A stretch of DNA of 64,000 nt from G965276765 sp965276765 (GCA_965276765.1 OZ255627.1:5084001-5148000); one strand, 5' to 3'; counted from the first letter of the stretch, positions 51,598-60,985 are shown. Notes: generated by a model from the sequence alone, not told the origin. Translations and numbers: made by a program.

Positions 51598-51690
51598 AGT
51601 CGCACCGTATCCGCAATGACGGGGAGTGGATGCATGCCCGGGGGCGACGGGGGCGCGGCTGGGGGCGATTCGCGCAGTTCTCGCCCGTAC

Positions 51691-51735
51691 CTGTCGCGAT
51701 TTGTGTACACCCCTCGGTGCAAAATCGCGACAAGA
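51691..51735. repeat. Second copy of the 45-bp palindromic unit
   Basis: Matches 14513-14557 at 40 of 45 positions, with both arms (CCTGTCGCGATT and AATCGCGACA) and the central GTGTACACC and TCGGTGCAA kept. It lies in the 284-bp gap between the start of the molybdenum hydroxylase gene and the end of the LysM-P60 gene. The rest of that gap is GC-rich filler (GCCGGC repeats) without a gene. Confidence 0.85.
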
Positions 51736-51881
51736 AACCCGGCTGGGCCGGGGTGGGGCTGGCCGGCGCCGGCCGGGCTAACGACGCCGGCCCGGGCGCG
51801 CGCTGACCGGGCTAGCCGCGCTGCATCGGGCAGCGTTTAGCCGGCGGCCGGCTAGGCCGGCGGGCGAGCTGGTCTGGCCGG

Positions 51882-53564
51882 CTACCTGACCCGACCGTAG
51901 GCCATGATCTGGCCATCCCAGCTGAGCGATTGGGTCTGCACGTTGGTTCCGGTCGTGTTGGCCGATACGACCCGGCCCCCACCGATGTACATGGCCACGT
52001 GGCCCGGCTGGGCCCCGCCCCCGGTGTTGTAGAACACCAGGTCACCGGGCTCGAGCTGCGACGACGAGACCCGGGTCGTGTCGTCCATCTGGCTGACCGT
52101 GAAGTGCGGGAGCGACACGCCGGCCGCGGCGTAGGCGTACATGACGAGCCCGGAGCAGTCGAACGAGCTGGGACCCGCACCGCCCCAGGAGTACGGCTTA
52201 CCGACCTGGGCCAGGGCGACCTTGACGGCTTCGGCTGCGGCCGACGACTCACCCGCCGTCGACGGCGCCGAAGAGCCGGCCGAGCCGCTCGAGCTCGAGG
52301 CGCTCGACGACCCGCTGCTCGTCGAGGACGACGTGGTGGCCGAAGCGGTCGTGACGCTCGAGGAGGGCGCCGTGCCGTCCACCTTCAGCACCTCACCGAC
52401 GTAGAGCACATTGGGGTTGCTCAGATGGTTGAGCGCCGCCAGGTTGTCGACGGTGGTCGAGTACCGGCTGGCGATGACGGCGAGGGTGTCGCCGCCGCGC
52501 ACGGTGTAGGAGCCGTTGGCGGCAGGCACCGAAGACCCGCCGCCCGAGGCGCCGGCGGTCGAGACCGAAGACCCCGAGACCGAGATCGTCTCGCCGACAT
52601 AGATCAGGTTGGGGTCGGCGATGTGGTTGGCCGATGCGATCGAGGAGACGCTCACTCCGTACCGAGCCGCGATGGAAGCGAGCGTGTCGCCCGAGACGAC
52701 CGTGTAGCTCGACGAGGACGACGAGCCGCTCGAGCCCGAAGAACCGGAGATCACGAGGCTCTGGCCCACCTCGATCACATTGGGGTTGGCGATGTGGTTG
52801 ACCGATGCGAGACCGGAGATGCTCACACCGAAACGGGCGGCGATCGAGGCGAGCGTGTCACCGGCCACGACCCGATAGGTCGAAGAGCCGGCGGCGGACA
52901 CTGGTGCGCTCGTCGACACGGCGGGTGCCGCCGTCGCCAGGCCGGGTGCGGCCATGGCCCCGACGGTCGTGACGCCAGCCGTGGCAACCACGCCGACGGC
53001 GATCACGCGCAACGACTGAGCCCGTCCCTGCTGCTGCAGGGTGACCAGGCGGTCGATGACGCTGTGGCGCTCGAGATCGCTCAGGTCGCCGCGGGCCAGG
53101 CGAATGCTGGCCACGATCGGCGTGAGGGCCAGACCGAGGGCGTAGCTGAACACAAAACGGCCGAGGTCGCGGTTACCGACCCGGACCGTGGGGATGGACT
53201 CCTCGTCGATCGCACGGGCGTTGGCGGCGCCGGCCGCAGCCAGCTCACGGCCGAAGGCATCCCAGTCGATCGGGGCGTCATGAACGAAGGCCGCCGACAT
53301 CTCGCGTTCGGCCGACAGATGTCGGACGCGAGCCACGAGGGCGACGTAGCCAACGGCGGCGACGGCGACGGCGAGCGTCGCCCACCATCCGGCCGCGGCG
53401 CCAGTGGTTGCGGCCATCACGACGAGCGCGCAGAAGACGACGCCGATGACCGCAAGCGTGCGGCGTTGACGCACCTCGACCCGGACGGTACGGGGACGGA
53501 CGGCGACCGGCTGGGGGCCAACGTCATCGGACGCGGGGCGAAGCGGGGCCGTCAGCACGGGCAC
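51882..53564 (-). CDS. Membrane-tethered peptidoglycan hydrolase: 3 LysM + NlpC/P60
   Basis: From GTG 53564 the protein has 560 residues. Order: short N-terminus; a helix hairpin (about 36-78) ending RVRHLSAEREM; a cytoplasmic part of about 100 residues; a third helix (about 185-208); three LysM domains (about 229-272, 280-322, 338-382: YRVVAGDTLASIAARFGVS and relatives); Ser/Thr linkers; and a C-terminal NlpC/P60 peptidase with C470 (FDCSGLV) and H522 (PGHVAMYIG). It would bind and cut peptide stems of peptidoglycan outside the membrane. The hairpin is nearly the same as that of the GlpR-like protein. The start is uncertain (GTG 53558 also possible); a short leader frame with a strong ribosome site overlaps it. 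Confidence 0.9.
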   Translation of the reverse strand: MPVLTAPLRPASDDVGPQPVAVRPRTVRVEVRQRRTLAVIGVVFCALVVMAATTGAAAGWWATLAVAVAAVGYVALVARVRHLSAEREMSAAFVHDAPIDWDAFGRELAAAGAANARAIDEESIPTVRVGNRDLGRFVFSYALGLALTPIVASIRLARGDLSDLERHSVIDRLVTLQQQGRAQSLRVIAVGVVATAGVTTVGAMAAPGLATAAPAVSTSAPVSAAGSSTYRVVAGDTLASIAARFGVSISGLASVNHIANPNVIEVGQSLVISGSSGSSGSSSSSSYTVVSGDTLASIAARYGVSVSSIASANHIADPNLIYVGETISVSGSSVSTAGASGGGSSVPAANGSYTVRGGDTLAVIASRYSTTVDNLAALNHLSNPNVLYVGEVLKVDGTAPSSSVTTASATTSSSTSSGSSSASSSSGSAGSSAPSTAGESSAAAEAVKVALAQVGKPYSWGGAGPSSFDCSGLVMYAYAAAGVSLPHFTVSQMDDTTRVSSSQLEPGDLVFYNTGGGAQPGHVAMYIGGGRVVSANTTGTNVQTQSLSWDGQIMAYGRVR

Positions 53565-53599
53565 GTACCTACAACCGGCCCAAGGGCGCGCATCATCAT
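53552..53599 (-). CDS. Possible 15-residue leader peptide upstream of the LysM-P60 gene
   Basis: Triple ATG (53599-53591) 8 nt after a perfect GGAGGAG, reading MMMRALGPVVGTCPC and stopping at TGA 53554-53552. The stop lies just inside the hydrolase frame, beside its GTG codons at 53564 and 53558. No start codon in the hydrolase frame is served by this ribosome site, so either the leader is translated and couples to the hydrolase, or a frameshift (real or sequencing) hides the true N-terminus. Confidence 0.4.
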   Translation of the reverse strand: MMMRALGPVVGTCPC

Positions 53600-53744
53600 G
53601 GCGTACTCTCCTCCATTTCCCCTCGGCGCAGCGGCAACGCCCGGGGTCTCGGTGTGCCCCGACCATAGCGGGTCGGTTGCGCCGGTCGCTACACCCTCGC
53701 CGATATCATGCATGTCTTCGGGTCTGGAAGGGGAGGACAACACC

Positions 53745-54287
53745 GTGCTTTATGCCTTCGGTTTTGACCGCGTCGCCGTCGTCGTGAGCGACCTCTACTT
53801 TCTCGACCCGGTGCAGAAGCCCGGCGAAGAAGGAGCGGAGCACGGCGTCCGGCTCGAGGTTCGCCTGCTCGAGGCCGGCCAGCTGCACGGGTCCGTCTAC
53901 TCGGCCCAGCCGATCGAAATCGGCCGGCCCGTGTGGCGCGCCGACCTGCTCGAGCGGGTCGAGAGCGAAGCCGGCAGCTTCGATCGGACGCATCACCATC
54001 CGAGGTTCCAAGGGTGGGAGCCCGGAGGCCGAACCTACGATCCCGCCCTGAGCGATGACCCCATCGAATTCGTCTTCGCTCGCCTACGCGACCTTGACGC
54101 ACTGGTGAGCGAAGCGGGACTCGATGCGTCGGCCGTGTCGGCACGCGATCCGCAAATGCTGCGCGACGCCATCCCCGAAATCCTCGACGCCAGCCGCCGG
54201 CTGCTCGCCCGGGTCCACGCCGGCGAGCTCGGTACGGCACCCGACGACGAATCCGAGCTCGTGGCGGCAAGGGTCGGCTGGCTCTAG
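53745..54287 (+). CDS. Conserved hypothetical protein
   Basis: 180-residue soluble acidic protein, unrecognised. The N-terminal half is beta-rich (LYAFGFDRVAVVVSDLYFLD, VRLEVRLLEAGQLHGSVYSA, QPIEIGRPVWRADLLERV), the middle has a His-rich turn RTHHHPRFQGWEPGGR, and the C-terminal half is helical. GTG 53745 is chosen because GGGGAGGA stands 7 nt upstream. It is divergent from the LysM-P60 gene with about 145 bp between them, suggesting a shared control region. Function unknown. Confidence 0.75.
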   Translation: MLYAFGFDRVAVVVSDLYFLDPVQKPGEEGAEHGVRLEVRLLEAGQLHGSVYSAQPIEIGRPVWRADLLERVESEAGSFDRTHHHPRFQGWEPGGRTYDPALSDDPIEFVFARLRDLDALVSEAGLDASAVSARDPQMLRDAIPEILDASRRLLARVHAGELGTAPDDESELVAARVGWL

Positions 54288-54292
54288 ATATC

Positions 54293-55558
54293 TCATCCCG
54301 ACGCCGAGTCCGCCCCCTCGGTCGTGGTCCCTGCGGCCGCATCGACGCGTATCCGCCGGAACCCGGGAAGACAGCGGCTGAGCACTACGGCGCCGACGAC
54401 GCAGGCGAGACCACCGGTCACCACCGAGATCTGGTCGCCGAAAGCGGCCGCCACGGAGCCGGCTTCCAGGTCACCGAGACGCGGGCCGCCCTGCACGACG
54501 CCGATCTGCAGGCCGGAGAGGCGGCCCCGTAGCCGATTGGGGACCGAGAGCTGGATGATCGTGTTGCGGAACACGGCCGATATCACGTCGGCCCAGCCGG
54601 CCACGGCCAGCAGCACCAGAGCGCCCGGCAGCCACGAAACGAACCCAAAGCCGGCGATCGCCGCGCCCCACACCATGACGGCGATCGTGATGGCCCGGCC
54701 CTGCCGGCGCACCCCGCCGACCCAGCCCGTGGTGAGGGCCCCGACGAGGGCGCCGGCGCCGGGCGCGGCATAGAGAAATCCGAGCACGGCAGGTCCCCCG
54801 GCGAAGGTGGTGGCAGCGAGGGCAGGGAAAAGTGCCCTCGGCATCCCGAAGACCATGGCGTTGATGTCGATCAGGTAGGCACCCTGGATCCCCTGCCGGC
54901 CGCGAATGAAGTGAAATCCCTCGGCCACGGAGCGCAGACCGGGCCGCCGGGTCTCGGCCACCGGCGGCTGAGGAGAGAGGGCGAAGGCGCATCCCACGGC
55001 CATCACCGTGGTCACGACGTCGATCCAATACACGAAACGCACCCCCTCGCCGGCGAGGAGGAGGCCACCGGCGGCGGGCCCGACCACCGAGCCCATCTGG
55101 AAGAGGGCCTGGAACATGGCCGAGGCCGAGGAGATCTGCTCGGTCGGCAGCAGGCTGGGATAGATCGCATTGCGGGTCGGACTGTCGAAACCGGTGAGGC
55201 CGGCGGACAGCGCAGGAAGGGCGTACAGCGGCCAGAGGTGCGGTCCGATGTCGGCGTTGAGGGCCAGCCCGCCGCTCGAGGCGGCCAGCGCGAGTTCCAC
55301 GATGATCAGGAGGCGACGGCGGTCGACGGCGTCGATGACCGACCCACCGATGAGGGAACAGACGACGAGCGGGATGAGCTGGGCGGCGCTGACCAGGCCC
55401 ACCTGGAACGACGACCCGGTCAGGGCATAGACCTGAAACGGGACGGCCACGGCCGTCAGCTGCGTGCCGAGCACCGAGACCATCTGCCCGCTGATGAGGC
55501 GGCGAAAGTCCCTGCTCCCCCGCAGGGGTGCCGTGTCGATGAACAGCCGTCGCGCCAC
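54293..55558 (-). CDS. MFS transporter (DHA3/EntS-like exporter)
   Basis: 421 residues, twelve helices, matching the DHA3 drug/siderophore exporter group: RDFRRLISGQMVSVLGTQLT at the N-terminus, FQVYALTGSSFQVGLVSAAQ, SLIGGSVIDAVDRRRLLI (the motif-A loop) and FDSPTRNAIYPSLLP. GFLYAAPGAGALVGALTTGW and RNTIIQLSVPNRLRGRLSGL mark the second half. The substrate cannot be named. GTG start at 55558, 9 bp after the GNAT stop, so the two are probably co-transcribed on the minus strand. Confidence 0.9.
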   Translation of the reverse strand: MARRLFIDTAPLRGSRDFRRLISGQMVSVLGTQLTAVAVPFQVYALTGSSFQVGLVSAAQLIPLVVCSLIGGSVIDAVDRRRLLIIVELALAASSGGLALNADIGPHLWPLYALPALSAGLTGFDSPTRNAIYPSLLPTEQISSASAMFQALFQMGSVVGPAAGGLLLAGEGVRFVYWIDVVTTVMAVGCAFALSPQPPVAETRRPGLRSVAEGFHFIRGRQGIQGAYLIDINAMVFGMPRALFPALAATTFAGGPAVLGFLYAAPGAGALVGALTTGWVGGVRRQGRAITIAVMVWGAAIAGFGFVSWLPGALVLLAVAGWADVISAVFRNTIIQLSVPNRLRGRLSGLQIGVVQGGPRLGDLEAGSVAAAFGDQISVVTGGLACVVGAVVLSRCLPGFRRIRVDAAAGTTTEGADSASG

Positions 55559-55567
55559 GCCGATCGG

Positions 55568-56197
55568 CTACGGGCGCCGTCGGCGCGCTGGGTCATCGGG
55601 CGTGCCGGGCCGATCGTGCCAGCGGCCCGACGTCATCCGCCAGATGCAGTCGACACCGGACTCCCCCGGGGCTGCCGCCGGCACGGCGACCTCGCCGACG
55701 AGGGCGAAGCCGAGGCGGCGCGGGATCCCGGCGCTGGCCGTGTTGGCCTGGTCGTGGTGAATCTCCACCCGGTCGATCCCGGGTGCGGCCAGGGCGAGCG
55801 AGGTCACGGTGTCGGCGGCGGCCGTCGCGATCCCTCTGCCCATGTGGGCCCGGTCGAGCCAGTAGCCGATCTCGAGGCCGCCGGGACCGATCCTGGCCAT
55901 GAGGGCAACCGACCCGACCGCCTCGGCCCGATCAAAGATCCCGAAATGCCGGTCGGTGCCGGCCTGCCATCCCGCTTCCCACTCGGCGATGACCCGGAGG
56001 CGAGCCTCCGGCGACGCCGGCTCGTCGGCGATCCACGGCATCCAGGGCCTGAGGTGCTCGACGTTGGCAGTGACCGCAGCCGAAAGCGCCGGAGCGTCGG
56101 CCGCGCTCCAGCGGCGGAGCTCGAGCTCGGGGCCGATGTCGATCGTGGGTGGCCACGCGGGCGGCCCCGGTTCGCTCGACTCGCTCGGTACCCCCAT
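55568..56197 (-). CDS. GNAT-family N-acetyltransferase (RimJ/RimL-like)
   Basis: 209 residues with the RimJ/RimL type GNAT fold: LELRRWSAADAPALSAAVTA, LRPWMPWIADEP, FGIFDRAEAVGSVALMARI, GLEIGYWLDRAHMGRGIATA (acetyl-CoA loop, GRGIA) and VEIHHDQANTASAGIPRRLGF. Members acetylate protein N-termini or small amines; the target is not predictable. The start ATG 56197 follows the MMPL stop by 7 bp; upstream sequence in frame is Ser/Cys-rich and unlike the family. Part of the mmpL-gnat-mfs run. Confidence 0.9.
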   Translation of the reverse strand: MGVPSESSEPGPPAWPPTIDIGPELELRRWSAADAPALSAAVTANVEHLRPWMPWIADEPASPEARLRVIAEWEAGWQAGTDRHFGIFDRAEAVGSVALMARIGPGGLEIGYWLDRAHMGRGIATAAADTVTSLALAAPGIDRVEIHHDQANTASAGIPRRLGFALVGEVAVPAAAPGESGVDCIWRMTSGRWHDRPGTPDDPARRRRP

Positions 56198-56204
56198 GCC
56201 CGGG

Positions 56205-58313
56205 TCAGTCTTGTCGCGGGCGCAGCCCGAGCACACGTTCGACCGGCCCCGGCAGGAGCCAGTTGTAACGACCGAACAGGCTGACGAGGGCGGGCACGAG
56301 CAGGGATCTGACGATGAAGGCATCGATGAGTATCCCGGCCGACAGTCCGGTGGCGAGCACCTTGAGGAACGTCAACGGAGCGGTGGAGAGCGAGAGGAAG
56401 CCGAGGGTGAGGATCACCGCCGCGCTGGTGACGAGGCGGCCGGTCCTGCCGATGCCCTGCACCACTGCCGTCGAGGTGGATCCGGTTTCGTCGAAGCTCT
56501 CCCGCATCCGGGCCAGGATGAAGACCTCGTAGTCGATGGCGAGACCGAAGAGGAAGGCGAACATCACCAGCGGGACCCAGTTGGTCACAGCCCCGGTGGC
56601 GGGCAGGCCGAACAGGGCGTGGCTGGCGTGGCCCTCCTGCCAGATCCAGACGACGACGCCGTACGCGGCCCCCAGGCTGACGAGGTTGAGCACCACGGCC
56701 TTGGCCGCCAGCAGCAGGCTCCGAAAGGCCCGGACGAGGACGAGGAAGGTAACGATGGCGACGACCACGAGGAGGAGGGGGAAGCGGTCGTAAAGGGCGT
56801 GGTCGAAGTCGACGCTCTCGGGTCCGCTGCCGCCCACGCCGATCACACCGGGCTCTCCTGCGACCGCGGCCCTGACCCGCCCGACGACAGCGGGGCCTTC
56901 CGACGCGCCAGTCTCAACCCTCGGGAGCACCGTCACGAGCCCGTCGGCACCGCTGACATCTCCCGGACTTCGGGGACTGATGGCGGTGAGCACGCCGGGT
57001 ACGGTGCGGACCTTCGCGGCGATGGCCACGCCACGCGGGGCCGGAGACACGAGGACATCCATCGGGTCGAGCACCCCGCTCGGCACTCCTCCCTGCTGGA
57101 GGGTTTGAAATCCCTGATGGGCCGGCCCCGACTTCGAGAGCGACGAGTAGACCGGTTGACCGACCCGGATGGAGAAAACCGGGATGATGGCGAGACCGAC
57201 GAGGACGAGACCGGCGACGGTCGCCGCAATGCGATGCCGGTCGACCAAGGCGGCCCAGCGCAGCCACGGCGGGCTGGCGCTGTCGGCGCGCCGCAGCCGG
57301 TGCCGGTCGAGGCGGGGACCGAATGACGCCAGAAAGATGGGCAGCAGGGTGAGGGCGAAGGCGACGGAGACGATCGGGATCAGCACTCCCCCGTATGCCA
57401 GCGAACGCAGGAACGGAACCGGGATGATGGCCAAGGAGAGCAGCCCGATTGCTACCGTCACGCCGGAGAACACGACCGAGCGGCCCGCCGTGTTCATGGC
57501 CACGACGACGGCCTCTTCCGGTTCGAGCCGCTGGGCCTCTTCCCTCCATCTGGTGGTGATCAGCAGGGCGTAGTCGATGGCCACGCCGAGGCCGACGAGC
57601 GCAATCAGGAACTCGACCACGAAGTTGATCGTGGTGATCTCGGTGAGCCCGGTCAGGAGCAGGAAGATGGTGGGGATCGTGACGATGGCGCCAATGAGCG
57701 GCAGGATGGCGAGCAGCGAGGCGAAGACGATGGCGAGCACCACGAGGGCTCCCGTTCCCCCGAGGATCGCCTCGAAGAACACGCCGTGCCCGCCGGACGC
57801 GCCGGTCGACGCCTGCAGCTGATCGGCCCCGGTGGTCACCTCGCCCCAGCCGGGGGGTAGGTCCTTGTGGATAGCGGCCGTAAGCGCCGGCGTCGGGTCC
57901 TGAGACCCGAAGCCATCGAAACCGGTGAACACGAGGAGGTAGGTGCTGCGCCGGTCGGCGGTGAGAAAGGCGCGGTCGCCGCTCGTCGCGTAGTCGACGA
58001 CACGGTAGCGGCCGCCCAACGACGCCGCCGACGAGAGCCGCCGGAGGTCGCCGGCGACGCTCGGGGAGGTCAGGGAAACTCCACTCGGTGCCGTGACGAC
58101 GGGCACGGTCGGGTCCTGCCCGCCTCCGATGCGGTGGAAGAGCCCGAGTATCTTGGCATCGGTCGTGAAGCTCGCCTTCCCCGGCACGGTGAAGGTCTTG
58201 CCGAGACGAGCCGTGATCCCCGAGGCGGCCCCGCCACCGGCCACGGTCAGAACCAGCCAGGCGACGACGATGATGCGCCGGTGGGCGAGAACCCAGCGGG
58301 TCAGCCTGCTCAT
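56205..58313 (-). CDS. MMPL/RND-family transporter
   Basis: 702-residue RND-type membrane protein of the MMPL family, exporting lipids or other hydrophobic compounds with proton motive force. Twelve helices in two halves, each with a large extracytoplasmic loop. Conserved blocks: GLGVAIDYALLITTRWREEA (TM4 region with the Asp-Tyr pair), VVFSGVTVAIGLLSLA, FLFGLAIDYEVFILARMRE and the TM10 Asp-Tyr pair within it. ATG 58313 gives the normal N-terminus MSRLTRWVLAHRR. It is first of three co-directional genes; no lipid synthase genes adjoin. Confidence 0.93.
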   Translation of the reverse strand: MSRLTRWVLAHRRIIVVAWLVLTVAGGGAASGITARLGKTFTVPGKASFTTDAKILGLFHRIGGGQDPTVPVVTAPSGVSLTSPSVAGDLRRLSSAASLGGRYRVVDYATSGDRAFLTADRRSTYLLVFTGFDGFGSQDPTPALTAAIHKDLPPGWGEVTTGADQLQASTGASGGHGVFFEAILGGTGALVVLAIVFASLLAILPLIGAIVTIPTIFLLLTGLTEITTINFVVEFLIALVGLGVAIDYALLITTRWREEAQRLEPEEAVVVAMNTAGRSVVFSGVTVAIGLLSLAIIPVPFLRSLAYGGVLIPIVSVAFALTLLPIFLASFGPRLDRHRLRRADSASPPWLRWAALVDRHRIAATVAGLVLVGLAIIPVFSIRVGQPVYSSLSKSGPAHQGFQTLQQGGVPSGVLDPMDVLVSPAPRGVAIAAKVRTVPGVLTAISPRSPGDVSGADGLVTVLPRVETGASEGPAVVGRVRAAVAGEPGVIGVGGSGPESVDFDHALYDRFPLLLVVVAIVTFLVLVRAFRSLLLAAKAVVLNLVSLGAAYGVVVWIWQEGHASHALFGLPATGAVTNWVPLVMFAFLFGLAIDYEVFILARMRESFDETGSTSTAVVQGIGRTGRLVTSAAVILTLGFLSLSTAPLTFLKVLATGLSAGILIDAFIVRSLLVPALVSLFGRYNWLLPGPVERVLGLRPRQD

Positions 58314-58423
58314 GTTCGCTCCTGCCTCGGCGGGCCGGGCCTCGCTGGGTCGTGTGAAGGTCGGGCGGTCCCCGTAGGGTCGCACCTGGACCGTAGCGGA
58401 GCCATTCGAACCGGAAAGGAACG

Positions 58424-58972
58424 ATGCTCGTGGATACCTGGTTGGTGGTCGTCGATCTCCAGGAGGTTTTCGCCGACCCGAGGAGCGAGTGGCACGCGCC
58501 GGGCACCGCCGACCTGGTCAAGCCCGTCGCCAGGCTCGCCGCCGCCGTGAACGATCGCTTCGTGTTGACCCGCTTCGTGGCGCCCGAGGTTCCCGACGGG
58601 GCCTGGCGCGACTACTACGAGCGGTGGCCATTCGCCCTTCGGGCCGAGGACGCATCGATCTATCGCCTGATCGCCGGCCTGCCATCGGGTCCGGTCGTGG
58701 ACTCCACCACCTTCTCCAAGTGGGTTCCCGCTCTCTGGGAGATCACCGGATCGAGCGACCTCATCGTGTGTGGTGTGGCGACCGACTGCTGTGTGCTCTC
58801 GACGGTCGTGGCCGCCGCCGACGCCGGCAGGAAGGTGCGGGTCGCCGCGGACGCCTGTCGGGGAAGTGACCCGGAGGCCCACGAACGAGCGCTTGGCGTC
58901 CTCGCCGGTTACCAACCGATCGTCGAGGTGACCACCGTCGACGACGAGCTGCGTCGCATCGGCTCGGCGTGA
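58424..58972 (+). CDS. Isochorismatase-like cysteine hydrolase
   Basis: 182 residues, isochorismatase fold. The catalytic triad is visible: D11 (VVVDLQEVF), K99 (TTFSKWV) and C123 in GVATDCCVLST. The cis-peptide region VCGVATD is typical. Related enzymes hydrolyse nicotinamide, carbamoyl sarcosine or similar amides; specificity unknown. ATG 58424 follows GAAAGGA. Divergent from mmpL (110 bp) and followed by a patatin gene after 62 bp. Confidence 0.9.
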   Translation: MLVDTWLVVVDLQEVFADPRSEWHAPGTADLVKPVARLAAAVNDRFVLTRFVAPEVPDGAWRDYYERWPFALRAEDASIYRLIAGLPSGPVVDSTTFSKWVPALWEITGSSDLIVCGVATDCCVLSTVVAAADAGRKVRVAADACRGSDPEAHERALGVLAGYQPIVEVTTVDDELRRIGSA

Positions 58973-59034
58973 CGCCGGCGACGCAACCGGCGCCGGCGAG
59001 GCCGGCGGATCGGTTGCGACGGTAGGGTTCGCCC

Positions 59035-59910
59035 ATGTCGCGCGCGTTGGTACTCGGAGGTGGCGGTCCCATGGGGATCGGCTGGGAATCCGGCCTCGTG
59101 GTCGGCCTGGCGGACGTCGGCATCGATTTGGCCGACGCCGACCGGATCATCGGGACATCAGCCGGTTCGGTCGTCGGCGCCCTCCTTGCGCTCCGGATGG
59201 ACGTCGCCCAGACCCTCACCATGGCCGCATCGCCGCTCCCGCTCCCATCCGCCGGCGACGCCGGCAGCGGCATGGAGGCGCTCTTCGCCGCGGTGGGCGC
59301 GGCGGCCGCCGGGGGCGCAACCCACGAGGAGACGCGCGTCGCCCTCGGTCGGGTCGCAGTCGAGGCGAGCACCGTGGACGAGGCGACGTTTCTCGACGTC
59401 TTCTCGTTCGTCGAGAACAGGGACTGGCCGCCCTCGTACCAGTGCACGGCCGTCGACACGTCCACCGGTGCGCTGCGGGTATGGGATGCGCAGAGCGGCG
59501 TGCCGATCCCCCGGGCCGTGGCGTCGAGCTGCGCCGTGCCCGGCGTCTTCCCCCCCATCACGATCGAAGGCCGGCGCTACATGGACGGCGGCATGCGCAC
59601 CGCGCTCAACTCGGACCTGGCGCAAGGCCACGATACGGCCGTCGCCGTGTCCTGCATCGCGCTCACCCTCCCGGAAGGATTCGCCGATCCTGTGGTCGAT
59701 GCCATCAACGCCCTGCAGACCGCCGAACTCGAGCGCGTCAGAGCCGAAGGCACGGCCCTCGAGGTCATCGTGCCCGGCGATGAGTTCCTCGAGATCAGCG
59801 GCTGGGGGCTCAACCTCATGGACCCCTCGGGAGTCCAGGCGGCCTTCGATGCCGGCCGGCGCCAGGCGGCCATCGAGGCGGCGAGAATCGGCCCGCTCTG
59901 GTCCCGCTGA
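59035..59910 (+). CDS. Patatin-like phospholipase
   Basis: 291-residue lipid acyl hydrolase of the patatin family. Oxyanion motif GGGGPMGIGWE (residues 8-18), nucleophile elbow GTSAGS (G40-S45, Ser42) and catalytic Asp in MDGGMRTA (D184) are all present; SCAVPGVFPPITI is the usual block before the Asp. No signal peptide, so cytosolic or membrane-peripheral. Physiological lipid substrate unknown. It precedes the VIT1/CCC1 gene by 36 bp in the same direction. Confidence 0.93.
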   Translation: MSRALVLGGGGPMGIGWESGLVVGLADVGIDLADADRIIGTSAGSVVGALLALRMDVAQTLTMAASPLPLPSAGDAGSGMEALFAAVGAAAAGGATHEETRVALGRVAVEASTVDEATFLDVFSFVENRDWPPSYQCTAVDTSTGALRVWDAQSGVPIPRAVASSCAVPGVFPPITIEGRRYMDGGMRTALNSDLAQGHDTAVAVSCIALTLPEGFADPVVDAINALQTAELERVRAEGTALEVIVPGDEFLEISGWGLNLMDPSGVQAAFDAGRRQAAIEAARIGPLWSR

Positions 59911-59946
59911 ACTGAGAGCCCAAGGCCCGCAGGACGGGAGCCAACC

Positions 59947-60741
59947 ATGACCGACGATCCCGCCGAGGCGCGAAGCGGACCGGCGAACGACGACGCGGCA
60001 CCGGACGCAAACGACGACGCGAATCTCGAGGAAGGGCTGCCGCCTCACGCCACGGCGCATCTGCTCTCCACATCGGTGAGCCGACTGAACCGGCTGCGGG
60101 CCGGTGTGCTCGGTTGCAACGACGGCATCACGAGCACTGCGGGTCTCGTCGTCGGCGTCGCCGCCGCCACGACAAGCGTCACTGCACTCGCCCTGGCCGG
60201 CCTATCCGGCCTCGTCGCCGGCTCGCTCTCGATGGGTGGCGGCGAGTTCACGTCCGTCAGAGCGCAGCGCGACAGCCAAGAGGCGCTGCTTCGCACCCAG
60301 CGCGACGAGCTCGAGAGCATCCCGGAAGAAGAGCTCGACGAGCTCGCCCACCTGTACATGGAACGCGGCCTCTCGCTGCGATTGGCCCGCGAGGTCGCCG
60401 CCGAGCTGACCGCCCGCGACGCGCTGGCGGCCCACGCCGAGGCCGAGCTCGGAATCGATCTCGGCGATTTGGTCAACCCGTGGGAGGCCGCCTCGGCCTC
60501 CGCCCTTTCTTACCTCGTCGGCGGTTTGGTATCCCTCCTTGCGATCCTGCTACCACCCGCCGGCATCCGGATCGGCGTGTGCGTCGCCGCCGTCCTCGTC
60601 GGCCTGGCTCTCACCGGCTTCCTCGCATCCCGGATCGGCTCGGCACCAGCCCGACGCGGCACGCTGCGCAATCTGCTCGTCGGTGCGGTGACGATGGCGG
60701 TCACCTACGGGCTCGGCCGCGCCGCGCACGCCATCGTCTGA
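59947..60741 (+). CDS. VIT1/CCC1-family iron/manganese transporter
   Basis: 264 residues. The signature RLNRLRAGVLGCNDGITSTA followed by GLVVGVAAA opens the first helix pair; SLSMGGGEFTSVRAQRDSQE carries the metal-binding Met and Glu residues. A helical cytoplasmic metal-binding domain rich in Glu (EEELDELAHLYMERGLS) precedes three C-terminal helices. Bacterial members move Fe or Mn out of the cytoplasm. The N-terminal 45 residues are acidic and disordered. GGGAG lies 7 nt before ATG 59947. Confidence 0.92.
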   Translation: MTDDPAEARSGPANDDAAPDANDDANLEEGLPPHATAHLLSTSVSRLNRLRAGVLGCNDGITSTAGLVVGVAAATTSVTALALAGLSGLVAGSLSMGGGEFTSVRAQRDSQEALLRTQRDELESIPEEELDELAHLYMERGLSLRLAREVAAELTARDALAAHAEAELGIDLGDLVNPWEAASASALSYLVGGLVSLLAILLPPAGIRIGVCVAAVLVGLALTGFLASRIGSAPARRGTLRNLLVGAVTMAVTYGLGRAAHAIV

Positions 60742-60754
60742 GGCCCGCGAGCGA

Positions 60755-60830
60755 GCTGGCGCATTTTGGCGACGCCCGGGGGACCCCCAGCTCCGAGCGG
60801 GCGCATTTTGCCGACCCCTTTGTCGGCTCC
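60755..60830 (+). repeat. Short direct repeat in the gap before ohr
   Basis: GCGCATTTTG, flanked by GAGC-G-GG and CGAC, occurs at about 60759 and 60802. The remaining 150 bp before the next gene are GC-rich with no gene seen. Possible binding sites for a peroxide sensor of the next gene, but the sequence does not match a known OhrR box. Confidence 0.35.
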
Positions 60831-60985
60831 ATGCGCCCGCGTCGTTCCGGAACGTCGTCTGGATGCGCCCGCGTGCACTCGACCCGCCGCGGGCGGGGAA
60901 GAAGTCGGCGGCGTCCGACGGTTGTACCTGTCGCACGCATGGACCGGCCGAACGACGGGCGGTCGAGCGGAGGAGGCGACCACAC

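Noticed and set aside
53600..53745. A c-di-AMP (ydaO-type) riboswitch in front of the LysM-P60 gene
   Set aside because: Such riboswitches often precede actinobacterial wall hydrolases and the gap is structured, but I could not find the conserved core segments; a covariance-model search would be needed.
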